Source: Arachis hypogaea (lineage: Eukaryota > Streptophyta > Magnoliopsida > Fabales > Fabaceae). Taken from it: 64,000 nt of DNA. The stretch is from assembly GCF_003086295.3 (NCBI RefSeq), contig NC_092044.1, positions 74,982,024 through 75,046,023 on the forward strand, in the 5' to 3' direction. Positions 33,423-45,294 of the stretch are shown here, one piece after another. Within the stretch, counting starts at the first letter, position 1. Each line of letters begins with the position of its first letter. The notes below the pieces were generated by a model. The model had not been told where the DNA came from, ran no database searches, and saw nothing but the letters and a program-made list of their open reading frames with translations. The position numbers and the translations under genes were made by a program.

Positions 33423-35773
33423 AATGGTCGGCCAAGAATTATGGAGTCATTTCCATTTTCTGATGAATCCAGGATCACAAAATCTGCCGGATAGATGAAC
33501 TTGTCAACCTTAACTAAAAGGTTCTCAATCAACCCTTTAGGATATACCACTGATTGGTCTACCAATTCCAAGGACATCTGTATTGGTTTCACCTCTCCTA
33601 TGCCCAGCTTTTTCACTAAAGAAGATGGAATTATATTTATAATTGCTCCTAAGTCACACATCCCCTTGTTGATGAATAAGCTTCCAATTGTGCATGGTAG
33701 GAAGAAACCTCCAGGATCTTCAAGCTTGGGAGGAAGTCCTTTTCTGATTAATGCACTGCATTCTTCACTGAGCATTACGGTCTCCTTCTCACTCCAACTC
33801 CTTTTCTTATTGATGAGTTCCTTCAAAAACTTGGCATACAGAGGCATTTGCTCCAATGCCTCAGCTAAAGGTATGTTGATTTCCAGTTTCTTGAAAGTCT
33901 CTAGGAATTTAGAAAAGTGTCGGTCCTTTGTCTCCTTATGGATTCTTTGAGGATAAGGCAGTGGGGGTGTCAAGCTTTTCTCCCCTTGAAGTTGTCTTGA
34001 AATTGGTTCTTCCATGATCTGCTTTCCTTTCTTTAGATTCTGTGGCCTATCTTCTTTTTCTTGAGGTTGATTCTGAGGTTGATTGCTTGCTGTTGCATCT
34101 TCATCATTGGCTGCCTCTTTTTCAACCTGTTTTTCGTCACTCTCTTTAGGCTTCTTGGTGGCTTCTTCATCTTTCAGCAGTATTTTTCCACTCCTCAACT
34201 GTATTGCCTTGCATTCCTCTTTTGGGTTAGGAATGGTGTCACTTGGTAGTGAGCTTGATGGTTTTTCAACAGAAATTTGCTTGGAAATTTGCCCAATCTG
34301 CCTCTCCAGGTTCTTCATGGAAGCTTCTTGGTTCTTTGTTGTCATTTCTTGGTTTTTCATCATCTTTTCCATGAGCATTTCTAGATTAGTGATCCTCTGA
34401 GACTCTTGTGAGATTGGTTGGTTTTGGGTTGTTGATGGATGATGATAGGTGTTTTGGTTAGTTGGGTGGTTATTAGGTGGATAATGGTTAGAGTTGGGGT
34501 AATTATTTTGTGGTTTTCTGTATGTGTTTTGGTTAGTGTTTGGCTGGTTATTGTTTGTGTTTTTCCAATTGTTTTGAGTTGAATTTCTTTGCCATGGCTG
34601 TTGGCTTTGATTGTGGTTGTCCCCCCATCTGAGATTAGGATGGTTCTTCCAAGATGGATTATAAGTATCACCATAGACTTCATTAGTTCCAAGGTTTTGG
34701 TTTTGCATGTATTGGACTTGCTCTTGCTGTTGCTCCTCTTGAATTTCTTCATTCTGACCCCAAGTAGTTGATGGTTGGCTTGTGGCACTCACTGATGCAA
34801 CTTGCAGGCCATCAATCCTTTTGGCCATTTGCTCAAATTGTTGTTGAATCTGCTGCTGCATTATCTTGTTCTGAGCTAGAATTGAGTCCACTCCTTCCAA
34901 CTCCATTACTCCTCTTCTTTGTGATGGTTGGCATTGTCTTTGATGAGCAAAGAAATATTGGTTGTTAGCCACCATATCAATGAGATTTTGAGCTTCATCT
35001 GTAGTTTTCATGAGTTGTAATGAGCCTCCAGCTGAATGATCAAGTGCTTCTTGAGCCTTAAGAGTGAGTCCCTCATAGAAGTTCTGCAGCTTGTCCCACT
35101 CAGTGAACATCTCTGGTGGACATTTCCTCAATAATGCCTTATATCTTTCCCATGCTTCACATAAATTTTCAGCCTCCATTTGAGTGAATGTCTGCACCTC
35201 AGTCTTCAATCTTATGATCCTTTGAGGGGGATAAAATTTGGCAAGGAACTTGCTTACCAAGTCATCCCACGTGTTGATGCTCTCCTTTGGAAATGTCTCT
35301 AGCCATTGAGTGGCTTTGTCTCTGAGAGAAAATGGAAAGAGCAACAACTTGTAGCTGTCAGGAGGCACACCATTAGTTTTCACAGTATCACAAATTCTCA
35401 AGAAGGTAGATAAGTGTTGATTTGGGTCTTCCAATGGCCCTCCTCCAAAAGAGCAGTTGTTTTGAACCAAAGTGATGAGTTGTGGCTTTAGTTCAAAATT
35501 GTTTGCATTGACATTAGGAGTAAGAATGCTACTTCCACAGTGTCTAGCATTTGCAAATGTGTATGAAGCCAGGACTCTTCTTTGCTGTTGGTTATTGTTG
35601 GCCCCTCCTCCTGGTTGATTGAGATTTGATGGATCTCCTTCCATTTCTTGGAATTCCTCCTCAGATTCTTCCTCTCCAATAACGTTCTTCCCCCTTTCAG
35701 CTCTTCTTATTCTTCAAAGAGTTCTTTGGTCAATTTCAGAGAGGATAGGGGAAGATCTTCCTGTACCTGACAT
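33407..35773 (-). pseudogene. Element C gag-protease, one early stop and one late frameshift
   Basis: Probable start ATG at 35773 (MSGTGRSSPILSE); a single TGA at 35714-35716 interrupts it, and an open stretch of 745 codons follows from 35644. The Gag core contains ANNFELKPQLITLVQNN, DPNQHLSTFLRICDTVK, FPFSLRDKATQWLETFP, VSKFLAKFYPPQR and SAGGSLQLMKTTDEAQNLIDMVANNQYFF. An Asn/Gln-rich linker with NPSWKNHPNLRWGDNHNQ stands in for a zinc knuckle. Then come NPKEECKAIQLRSGK and the protease with CDLGAIINIIPSS. The frame ends right after GRPF, where one T seems missing from a T run. It supplies capsid and protease functions in intact relatives. I gag is the nearest relative in this window. Confidence 0.9.
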
Positions 35774-35965
35774 ACAAACACACAACAATAAACACACAGA
35801 CCCAGAAAACCAATGAAACTTCAATCTGTAGCTAGAATGAAGTTTTAGTTAGTTTAAGCAAAAATTCAAATAGTTAGTGTGTTAGCCAAAATTTAAAACA
35901 ACAGAAAAGAAAAAGTGCTTGATCTAGATCTCCACTTCACTTAATCATTGTCAACATATATCAAT

Positions 35966-35982
35966 CCCCGGCAACGGCGCCA
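35966..35982 (-). other. Primer binding site of element C (tRNA-Asp)
   Basis: The minus strand reads TGGCGCCGTTGCCGGGG, an exact match to the tRNA-Asp complement, six bases inside the 5' LTR. Confidence 0.92.
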
Positions 35983-35988
35983 AAAACT

Positions 35989-37926
35989 TGATGTGTGGAA
36001 AACGATCCAACACAAAACTCACCGGCAAGTGTACCGGGTCGCATCAAGTAATAATAACTCACATGAGTGAGGTCGATCCCACAAGGATAGAAGGATTGAG
36101 CAACTTTAGTTTAGTGGTTGATCTAGTCAAGCGAATCAAGTATTGGTTGAGTGGTTTTTTTTAACAGAAGCTAAATTGCTTGGAATGTAAAGGGAGAGGG
36201 GAGAATTGCAGTAAATTAAAAGACAGGAAAGTAAAAGTGCTGAATATTAAAGAACAAGAAATTAAATGACTGAAACTTAAAGTGCAAGAAATGTAAATTG
36301 CAGTAACTTAAATTGCAAGAAATGTAAATTGCTTGAATGGAAAAGGGAATTGAGGACTGGGATTTCAGGAGTTCAACAAGGGGAATTAAAATGCAACAAT
36401 TAATAAAGCAGAAATTGAATTAGGAATAACTAGAATCCAAACAGAAATGGAAATTAACATGCAGCTGAGGTTCACAGAAGAACTAAAAAGAAAAATGGGA
36501 TCTCAGGACTCAAGAGACTAGATAGCAAAGTCTAGATCTCAATTACCTTCCCAGATCCAAGTTCGCAAAGCAATTAACAAGAAATAGAAGAAGAAGCAGT
36601 AAAGGAAATTGAAATTAAACTCAATTATGCAGAAGAGGAATTAAAGAGATTTTGAATGGAGATTGAGACAGAATTTCCTCAATTCTTCACACCCAAAACT
36701 CAAACAAGAAAAATAAAAATGCCCACACAAGAACGAGGAAGAAGAGAGATCAATTCTCCTCCCCGATTCTCTGAAATCTCAGTGAAGTCCCCAAGAGAAA
36801 GTTCAAAAGCTCAAAATAAAAGTAAAGGTTCAAAGGAAAATTCAAAGTTCAAAAGTAAAGTAAAAGCTCCTAATTACATCAAACTATCTTCTATTTATAC
36901 ACTTTCTATTCTTGGATCTTGGGATTTGGATGGGCTTTTGATTTGGTGAAGAAATGAATTTTATTGGATTTTTAATCCAATTTTAGCCCATGAAGAATTA
37001 GCTTCCAGGAGGCTGCCCTGCCCTTGTGGAGGGCAGGGCAGGATTTGGTGCGTGCAGCCATGGTGCGGGGGTGGCGTGCGAGCTTGGTGCACAGGATGCT
37101 GCCCTGCCTTCGCGGAGGGCAGGGCAGAAATTTCTGGTGCGCCATTTTGGTGCCTGTGCGCGCTGCTGGTGCTGCCGGATGATGCTATGGTGCGCCAGGT
37201 TGGTGCGCTGGCCGTGCCACAATAAAATGCTGCCCTGCCCTCGCGGAGGGCAGGGCAGTGTTTCCAAACTGAAGTCCCACGTTCGAGACATGGCCGAAAC
37301 ACACGCTACTCCTTTTCCTTGGCTTTCTTGGCACCATAATGAAGCTTAGTTCCTTGCTTCCTCATTGTCCCGTGTTCAACTCTTGTGGTAAGCATTGGTA
37401 GGCTTTTTCCTTTGATTTATTTTCCATGAAGGCCCGATACTGCCCTTGTGGAGGGCAGGGCAAAGTTTTGCTCTTCTTTGATCCAAGGCACAATATTGTG
37501 CTCTGCCCTTGTCATGGGCAGGGCAGAGTTGCCTTTCAAGCTTTGTTCCCTTATGTTGCCCTCCTAGAGGGCAGTGTGCCCTTGTGGAGGGCAATGCTTA
37601 CTCTCTCCTTTATGCGCCACGCCTTTTTCTCCTTGAGCCACGCTTCCTTAAGCCACGCTTTCTCTTTTCTTCTTTTCTTCACCTACAATCAACCAAAACA
37701 ACCACTCAAAGTATCACTAAATTCACAAGGCTTATAAATCAATTAAAAATCAATTAAATTCAGCTTAAACCTTATGAGTTAACATTAATTTCATGGTGGT
37801 TGTTTGATTTAAAGAAGTTATGCATTTTCATTCCAAATCACTTACTTAGGATGCAAGAAAGTGCATAAAGATTAATAAAACAAGTGAAATTAGCTTGAAA
37901 AATGGGTATATGATGACTTGTCATCA
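35989..37926 (-). repeat. Element C 5' LTR
   Basis: This is 1938 bp long and almost identical to 27200-29138, differing by scattered single bases. The minus-strand TATA box is at 36892-36899. Its outer end at 37926 abuts the interior of D. Confidence 0.95.
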
Positions 37927-38061
37927 CACTTCACCACTCACATTCATCCACTATTCCCCAAAAACCCATCATGAATCCCCACCTACCTCACCATTCAAAT
38001 TCAACACATTTCCCTCCCAAACCCAACCCCTTCTTACACGAATTCCCTCTCTCTTTTACCC

Positions 38062-38069
38062 TATAAATA
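38062..38069 (+). promoter_or_regulatory. TATA box upstream of D ORF2
   Basis: TATAAATA in the context CCC-TATAAATA-CCCCTC, about 200 bases before the ATG at 38264. The pyrimidine-rich leader downstream contains a stem-loop TTTGCTC/GAGCAAA (38189-38208), followed by a TTTTAATTTTGGTGTGG word. H has the same arrangement. Confidence 0.6.
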
Positions 38070-38263
38070 CCCCTCCTTACCACCTTCAATTTCACACATC
38101 ATAAACACTTAAACTCCCCCTGACCGAGTTCATAACACCCTTCTATCTCCTCCATTTCTTCTTATTCTTCTCCCCCTTTCTTTTTTCTTTTGCTCAAGGT
38201 CGAGCAAACCTTTTAATTTTGGTGTGGGAAAAAGCTCTGGTTTTTGTTTTTTCATAACCATTA

Positions 38264-38458
38264 ATGGCACCTAAGGCCGGAGAAACCTCTAGAAAAAGAA
38301 AAGGGGAGGTAGTTGCTTCCACCTCCGAGTCATGGGAGATGGAGAGATTCATCTCAAAGGTCCATCTGAGGGAGGAGCAACAAAGGCAAGGAAGAGATAT
38401 TGAGGAGCTAAAGCACTCTATAGGATCTTCAAGAGGAAGAACTATCCACCGTCACTAA
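38264..38458 (+). pseudogene. Element D ORF2 with in-frame internal deletion (64 aa)
   Basis: The first 33 residues (MAPKAGETSRKRKGE..) match the N-terminus of H ORF2. The remainder (REEQQRQGRDIEE..IGSSRGR) matches its last 30. About 320 central residues, including the whole globular domain, are missing, yet the frame is kept and ends at a normal stop. It could still make a short basic peptide, but the domain function must be lost. Confidence 0.85.
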
Positions 38459-39493
38459 GGTGGACCCGTTCTTTAATTTCCTTATTATTTGTTTTTCTAT
38501 TTTTTGTTTCCTGTGTTTTATGTTTTGTCTGTGTTTTTGTCTTTATTACATGATCATTAGTGTTTAGAGTCTATATCTTAAAGCTATGAATGATTCCATG
38601 AATCTCGCACCTTTCTTAAAGGAAAAATGTTTTTAGTTGCAAAAGAACAAGAAGTGCATGAATTTCAAAATTTATCTTGAAATTAGTTTAATTATTTTGA
38701 TGTGGTGGCAATACTTCTTGCTTTCTGAATGTATGCTTAAATAGTGCACATTTGAAATTGGTATTAAGAAAAGTTGACTCTTGAAAGAATAATGAAAAAG
38801 GATACATGTTGTTGGTGATATGAAAAATCATAAAACTGATTCTTGAAGCAAGAAAAAGCAGTGAAAAGCAAAGGCTTGCGAAAAAAAAGAAAGAGCAAGC
38901 AGAAAAAGCCAGTAACCTTTTAAACAAAAAGGCAAGGGCAAAGAGGATCCAAGGATTTGAGCATCAGTGGATAGGAGGGCCCAAAAGGAATAAAATCCTA
39001 GCCTAAGCGGCTAAATCATGCTGTCCCTAATCATGTGCTTGTGTCATGAAGGTCCAAGCGAAAAGCTTGAGACTGAGCGGTAAAAGTCGTGATCCCAAGC
39101 AAAAGAGTGTGCTTAAGAACTCTAGGCACCTCTAACTGGGGACTCTAGCAAAGCTAAGTCACAATCTAAAAAGGTTCACCCAGTTATGTGTCCGTGGCAT
39201 GTATGTATCCGGTGGTAATACTGGAAAACAAAATGCTAAGGGTCACAGCCAAGACTCATAAAGTAGTTGTGTTCAATAATAAAAAAGAACTTAACTAGGA
39301 AAATCAATAACACTATCTGTATTTCTATGTTCCTAAAGAGGCCAACAATTCTGAACTCCAATGGATAGAAAGACGCCAAAACTATTCAGAGGCAAAAGCT
39401 ACTAGTCCCGCTCATCTAATTAAAACTAATCTTCATTGATATTTTTTAAATTTATTGTATTTTCTCTTCTTTTTTATCTTATTTTGTTTTTGA
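38459..39493. other. Element D 3' noncoding region
   Basis: About 1 kb, collinear with 47208-48270 of H (reverse strand). It is AT-rich with no gene. Confidence 0.75.
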
Positions 39494-39530
39494 TTGCTTG
39501 GGGACAAGCAACAATTTAAGTTTGGTGTTG
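39494..39530 (+). other. Element D polypurine tract with upstream stem-loop
   Basis: The 7-bp stem TTGCTTG/CAAGCAA with loop GGGA (39494-39511) is followed by AAGTTTGGTGTTG, which abuts the 3' LTR at 39531. Confidence 0.85.
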
Positions 39531-42500
39531 TGATGAGCGGATAATTTATACGCTTTTTGGCATTGTTTTTAGGTAGCTTTTAGTATGTTTTAGTTACTTT
39601 TTATTAATATTTTTATTAGTTTTTATGCAAAAATCACATTTCTTGACTTTACTATGAGTGTGTGTGTTTTTCTGTAGTTTTAGGTATTTTCTGGCTGAAG
39701 TTGAGGGACTTGAGCAAAAATCTGAATCAGAGGCTAAGAAAGGACTGCAGATGCTGTTGGATTCTGACCACCCTGCACTCAAATGCACTTTTCTGGAGCT
39801 ACAGAGATGCAATTGGAGCGTTCTCAAATGGGCTAGAAAGCTAACATCTTGGAATTTCCCGCAATGTATAATAGTTCATACTTTGCTCGAGATTTCATGG
39901 CCCAAACTGGCGTTCAATGCCAGCTAGAGACCCTTTTCTGACGTAAAACGCTGGGACTGGGATCAGAACTGGAGTTAAATGCCCAAACTAGCATCCAAGC
40001 TGGTGTTTAACTCTAAAAAAGGCGTATGCATGTGTAAAGCTCAATGCTCAGCCCAAGCACACACCAAGTGGGCCCTGTAAGTGGATTTATGCACTATCTG
40101 CACTTAGTTACTTATTTTCTATAACCCTTAGTAACTAGTTTAGTATAAATAGCACTTTTTACTATTGTATTGAGGATCTTATGCCATTCTTTATATTTGG
40201 GAGGCTGGTCATTCGGCCATGCCTAGACCTTTTTCTCTTATGTATTTTCCAATGGTGGAGTTTCTACACCTCATAGATTATGGTGCAGAGCTCCGCTGTT
40301 CTTCATGAATTAATGCAAGTACTATTGTTTCTATTTCAATTCACGCTTACTTCTTCTCCAAGATATACTCTCGTACTTAATTCAGTTAAGTCAGAATAAA
40401 GGGGTGACCCATGACAATCATCCACTATCTTCGTTACTCGTTTTGCCATGATCCGCGTGCCTGACAACCACGAGCGGTCTACATGATGTTAAACATAGTC
40501 ATTGGATGACAGTCAGAGTATAATCTCTTGGGTCTCTGATCCACGGATTTGACTTGCCTCTCCTGACAACAGAGCATTCGAATCCGTGAGATTAGAACCT
40601 TCGTGGTAGAGGTTAGAACCAATTGGTAACATTTTCGAGATCTGGAAAGTCTAAACCTTGTCTGTGGTATTCCGAGTAGGATCTAGGACGGGATGACTGT
40701 GACGAGCTTCAAACTCACGAAAGTTGGGCGCAGTGATAGTGTGCAAAAGGATAGAGAGATCCTATTCCGATACAAGTGAGAACCGACGTATGATTAGCCG
40801 TGTGGTAGCTGTGCCTAGTATTTTTCATCCTATACGAGAGATCCGATAGTTGATTAGCCGTATGATAGACGAGGATTGTGTTGGTTAGGAATTTCTCTTA
40901 TAGAAAGAAGAATTTCGTTGTAAGCATAGCTCTAAACTAACAAACAACTCTCGCATCAAATTAAATTGAGTTGTCACATCTACAAACCCCAAATAAGAAT
41001 TAACCGGAGTATTTAGAATCCGGGTCATCTCACAAGGATTACAATGAAATGTATGATTATTGGCTATGAAGGAATATGGGGGTTTGATTTGTAAAAGGGG
41101 TAATAAGATAAATGGGCAAGAAAAGTAAATCAGCAACTAAAGAAAGCAAGTAATAAAGGGAGACATGCATGGCAAGGGTTGAGAACATAGACTTTCCATC
41201 CTAGTCATGCAATGATTAATTTATCTTATTTAGTCAACTCCAAGACATAGGAAGAAAGTCAAACAAGACTAATCAATCATATTACTATAATAACAAGAAT
41301 CTATCTCATTTCGTCATCTCCAATATTGGAAGAAGGTATCACATTATCTTCCATGAGAGAAAGTCAAACAAGACTAGTTAACCTTAATCCAAATGTACTA
41401 ATCAACTTACTAATAGAATTAGCAAATGATTAGAGTTAATGAAAATCATATTAACTAACAATTCTAGATCACCAACATTAGTTGGGTTTTCATGACTCAA
41501 GATTGCCTAATTACTCTTTCCAAGCCAAGAATGCTCAAAATCTACTCTAACATCCTTCCAAGCATTTTGTCAAACACTTGGAAGGCATACAAGGAAAGCA
41601 TGGTAAATTTCAAGGAAAGATAAAATCTAACAACTACCAATTGCAAGGAAGGTAAAATCTCAACTCAAATCAATAATAAAAGAACATCAACATTAAATTG
41701 CATTAAAGAAAAGGCCCAAATCCAACAAGGGTTCATCATCACAAAAGATAGCAAAAAGGGGAATTAACATGGAAACTAAGAGGAATCAAGAATAGAAACA
41801 TGAAATTGTAGAGAAAACAAGATGAGATCATGAAATTGGAACTAGATTTAAGATGAAATTAACCTAATCTACCCTAATTCTAGAGAGAAGAGGGAGCTTC
41901 TCTTTCTAGAAACTACACTACATGATGCTAATTCTACAAACAATTGCTCCCCCTTTGCTTGGGCTTCAATTCTGCAAGAAATACACTCAGAAACAGGTTG
42001 GAATTGGGCCTGGGCTGCTCAGAAATTGCCCCCAGCGTTTTGCCTTTAAGTGAGTCACGTGAGAGTATCGGCGCGTACGCGCCATGTGCGCATGCACGTC
42101 GATTGGCTATTTCTTCATCCGCGCGGACGCGTCATGTACGCGTGCGCGTCTCTATGCGAAATCACCTTTTGCGCGTGCGCGCCTTGTACGCGTGCGCGCC
42201 CATCGATGCATTCCCAATTCTTGTTTCCTTATGCATTCTCCACTTTGCATGCTTTTCTCCTCATTTCTTCCATCTAATACTTGCCTTATGAACCTGAAAT
42301 CACTCAACAAACACATCAATGCATCAAATGGAATTAAAGTGAGTTAAAATCACCAATTTAAGGGCCTAAAAAGCATGTTTTTACACTTAAGCACAATTCA
42401 AGGGAGAATTACAAAACCATGCTATTTTATTGAATAAATGTGGGAAAAGGTGATAAAATCCCCCAAGTTAACCACAAAATAAACCACGAAATCGGGGTTT

Positions 42501-42924
42501 ATCACCGTGTAGAAACCGTACCTGGACCATTTTCACTGAGCGGATGATAGCCATTGACAACGGTGATCTACCAACATACAACTTGCCATGGAAGGGAGCA
42601 CGCATGATTGGATGAAGACAATAGGAAAGCAGAAGTTCAGAAGCAACAAAGTATCTCCAAACACTTATCTGAAATTCCCACCAATGAATTACATAAGTAT
42701 CTTTATTTTAATTTACATTTTATTTATCTTTCAATTATCAAAACTCATAACCAATTGAATCCGCCTGACTAAGATTTACAGGATGACTATAGCTTGCTTC
42801 AAGCCGGCAATCTCCGTGGGATCAACCCTTACTCGCATAAGGTTTTATTACTTGGACGACCCAGTACACTTGTTAGTTAGTTGTACCGGAGTTGTGAAAA
42901 GTGTGATCACAATTCCGTGCACCA
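39531..42924 (+). repeat. Element D 3' LTR, split by solo LTR E
   Basis: The two parts are 39531-40862 and 42511-42924, together about 1746 bp. It starts TGATGAGCGGATAATTT and ends CCGTGCACCA. TATAAATA is at 40144-40151. It differs from the 5' LTR by many substitutions and short indels, so D is older than C. Confidence 0.92.
40863..42505 (-). mobile_element. Solo LTR E in D 3' LTR
   Basis: This 1643-bp LTR, from TGATAGACGAGG to GGGGTTTATCA on the plus strand, is flanked by CCGTA (40858-40862) and CCGTG (42506-42510). It resembles the B LTR (shared GGATTGT.. and AATTTCTC). It carries a CG-rich palindrome array at about 42065-42205 with paired units such as GCGCGTACGCGC. There is no interior sequence. 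Confidence 0.92.
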
Positions 42925-42929
42925 CTTGA

Positions 42930-43650
42930 CAAGGAAAATCATGCATCAAATCTTAGTGGCAAAAAATCCTTTGAACTTGAAGAACCTTCTCCCATTGGAT
43001 TTGAAAGTTTTGTGGAGGTAGACTTCTCTCACCCTCCCAACTATGGTTTTAGTAAGGGAAAAGAGTTAGATGAAATTGATGAGCAAAGGATTGAATTTAA
43101 GAAACCTTGTGAAGAGGTGGAGGTCCTTAGAAAAAGAAGGGCGAGAGTTGAATGCGCTTTGCCGAGATCCGTGGAAGCTTCTTTACCTAGTTTGTCATCT
43201 TCTCCTTCATTTGAGTAGGTAAAACTCATTTCTATTAGCTTTATTGCCCCACTTGAGTACGACTTGCTTGAAACAGATGGACAACTTAGGACACTTTGCG
43301 AGATAAAGCGTAAGAGGAGGATATTTTGTGGTTGGCGTTGCAAATCAAGGTTCATAATGGTTGATACTTCAAGGATTAGATGCAAGGGTTGGACTTGGAG
43401 GAGAGTGGGGCACTTCATTAAGAATTCATCTTACTTGCCACCCGGATGGATTAATGATAATCAACTTGAAGACGGGTGTGAAAATAAAGTGTGGGATCTT
43501 GGATCGCACAAGGAGAATCAATTTTGGGAGCCCTTAGCTTGTGAAGAACCCCATCAAGGCTTGGAGGCTTTACTTTTGAATGATGGAGCTTATTGGAGAT
43601 CCAAGCATTGGTGGATGTTCGGAGATGGATTCAAGCACAAGCCACCTTGA
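42930..43650 (+). pseudogene. Element G ORF1, C-terminal half
   Basis: This continues the frame broken by D. It has VEVDFSHPPNYGFS, an acidic region, one TAG after SSPSFE, then LEYDLLETDGQLRTL and the Trp-rich end YWRSKHWWMFGDGFKHKPP. The last block aligns with the end of A ORF1 (HSKHWWRFLDEFKHKQP), so this C-terminus is the conserved part of the family. No known domain was recognised. Confidence 0.7.
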
Positions 43651-43699
43651 TGAGGAGCTCCCCATAAGTACAACTTAAGGACAATAAACAAAAGTGCTA

Positions 43700-43717
43700 G
43701 GTGGGAGACACCCCACC
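43700..43717 (+). other. Post-ORF1 stem-loop in G
   Basis: Stem GGTGGG/CCCACC with loop AGACAC, about 50 bases after the ORF1 stop and preceded by AAAAGTGCTA. It is equivalent to 10980-10996 in A. Confidence 0.75.
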
Positions 43718-43917
43718 ATGGTTACATCTTTTCATTTTTCTCTTTCGTAAATATTGGAAAAATTAGTTAATGTCATGTTTTGATTGGTTTGTTGAGTGTA
43801 TTTGGTAGTCTAAGATGTTAAATAAGATTTTATGGTGTTTTGGTAGATGTTTGGAGGTTTGAAATGCTTGGTTAGGTGCAAGAACTTGGAAAAATTTTGA
43901 AAAATAGAGAACCAATC

Positions 43918-44215
43918 CACGCGTATGCGTGCCTCACGCATACGCGTGATCCAATTTTTTTTCCGACCATCCACGTGCACGCGTCACCACGCGTACGCGT
44001 GGATTCAAAATTTCCACCTCCCAGCTAAGCACCCGAGAGTTGTGCCTACTTCATGCCAACTTTATGCCCGAAGGCACGTGTACGTGTCACCCCGCGCATA
44101 CGCGTCGAGGCTCTCTGAATAACATACCACGCGTACGTGTGATATATGCGTACGCGTCGACTCCATTTCACCACCCCACGCGCACGCGTCACTCCACGCA
44201 TACGCATGGGCCGCC
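43918..44215. repeat. Interior palindrome array in G (ACGCGTACGCGT)
   Basis: Paired 12-base units such as CACGCGTATGCGTG, ACGCGTACGCGT and ACGCATACGCAT lie in a pattern like the arrays of the B, E, I and J LTRs. It follows the post-ORF1 stem-loop, as the interior arrays of A and D do. No ORF2 follows. Confidence 0.8.
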
Positions 44216-45115
44216 TTGTCTCAACACTTCTCTTCTCTTCTCTTCGTTTCTTTCCTTTTCCCTTTTTCTTCCCTTCGCTTACTTCGCATCCAACATTACC
44301 ATACACCATTATTAACCATTCCTTTTAGTTATTTAGTTGTTTGGTTAGTTTTATTTTTGTTTAATTCTTTCTATTTTCATTATAAGTGTTGGATCGTTAA
44401 TTTGATTCATTGTTTATTACTGCTGATCATTGATAAGATGTTGGTTTAACATCATTATTGTTAATTTTCATTGATTGGATCTCTTTATTGAGGTTACAAT
44501 TCATTACTTGGTTCTGAATTTTTCATGCTTAACTTTTGTGAATACCAAGTGAATGACATTGCCTGTAGAGCCTTTTAAATCTTTTGAATTGCATGATTTG
44601 GCCACCATGTGATTTGAATCCTTTTTTTGATTAGGAAATTTCTTGATGAATGTTGAGCATTTATCTTAATGCATTGTTCTTCTTGATCATATGCATCCAT
44701 ATGTTATATATTTGCTTGAATGCTTTCATGCCTCTTTATTGCTTGTTTAGTTATCTTAACCTACAAGTTAAAAGTATTTCGAGCACACTAGAATGAGTGA
44801 AGTACATGTTTCTCTTGTGACATAGGTTCTATGCTAGTGTGTGTTCTAAAGGGCGCCTAATTTAGAATTCACACACCTATTTTCGTTAATGTCATGCTAA
44901 TTCACTTAATCAATTCTAGTGGATTTTACCTCATTCCAACAACTTATGCTTCCGTGCTTTTACATTTACTTCTCTTACTATCCTGCCTTTTGATTTCAAG
45001 ATGAGTCATCTTAAGCAAAAACAAAAGTGGGAGAAAGAACACGCACCAACCGGTTGACCTACTAGCTGAAGGTAGCAATCCGGAGAGTCATCGTACCCCC
45101 TTGCTCATCTTTGGA
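44216..45115. other. Element G AT-rich region, no gene
   Basis: About 900 bases, starting with a pyrimidine-rich stretch. It has no convincing open frame. Confidence 0.65.
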
Positions 45116-45153
45116 TGCACCGAGGACGGTGCAAACTTTTAAGTGTGGTGAGG
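45116..45153 (+). other. Stem-loop and purine tract in G
   Basis: The 7-bp stem TGCACCG/CGGTGCA with loop AGGA (45116-45133) is followed by TTTTAAGTGTGGTGAGG. By downstream sequence it corresponds to the internal module of A at 7690-7727. No LTR follows directly. Confidence 0.75.
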
Positions 45154-45252
45154 TCGTCCGACCAGTCGGCATTTTTGGGTGAGTTTCTAATTCCAACACT
45201 TTTGCATTTCATTTTTAGGTCTTTTAGGATTTTTGGGTGCATTTTATTATTT

Positions 45253-45255
<3 letters not shown>

Positions 45256-45291
<36 letters not shown>
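45256..45291. repeat. (TA)n microsatellite
   Basis: About 18 TA units in the remaining 3' part of G. Confidence 0.9.

Positions 45292-45294
<3 letters not shown>

Larger units (their letters stand above)
27200..37926 (-). mobile_element. Element C: young pol-less element with gag and intact ORF2
   Basis: LTRs 27200-29138 and 35989-37926 are nearly identical, which marks a recent insertion. The flanking five bases are CTCTT (27195-27199) and CACTT (37927-37931), a duplication with one mismatch. The flanks rejoin into the D sequence matching H near 49700. Minus-strand order is 5' LTR, exact tRNA-Asp PBS, gag-protease (one stop near the start, one frameshift at the end), short tail ORF, tandem stem-loops, TATA box, ORF2 of 532 codons, stem-loop with PPT, 3' LTR. 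RT, RNase H and integrase core are absent. The LTR and Gag resemble I, a possible autonomous relative. Confidence 0.93.
20977..42924 (+). mobile_element. Element D: gag-protease plus ORF2 element without pol, inserted in G
   Basis: LTRs at 20977-22642 and 39531-42924 (the latter interrupted by solo LTR E) flank the interior. The duplication is CTTGG (20972-20976) and CTTGA (42925-42929), with one mismatch. Interior order is PBS, 1.5-kb AT-rich leader, gag-protease pseudogene, two stem-loops, palindrome array, TATA box, internally deleted ORF2, stem-loop with PPT. Element C (27200-37926) is inserted between the array and the TATA box. RT and integrase are absent. H is a close relative in the opposite orientation. 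Confidence 0.92.

Noticed and set aside
43012..43650. Cellular gene fragment between retrotransposons
   Set aside because: It continues the ORF1 frame of G interrupted by D and matches A ORF1, so it is part of a mobile element.
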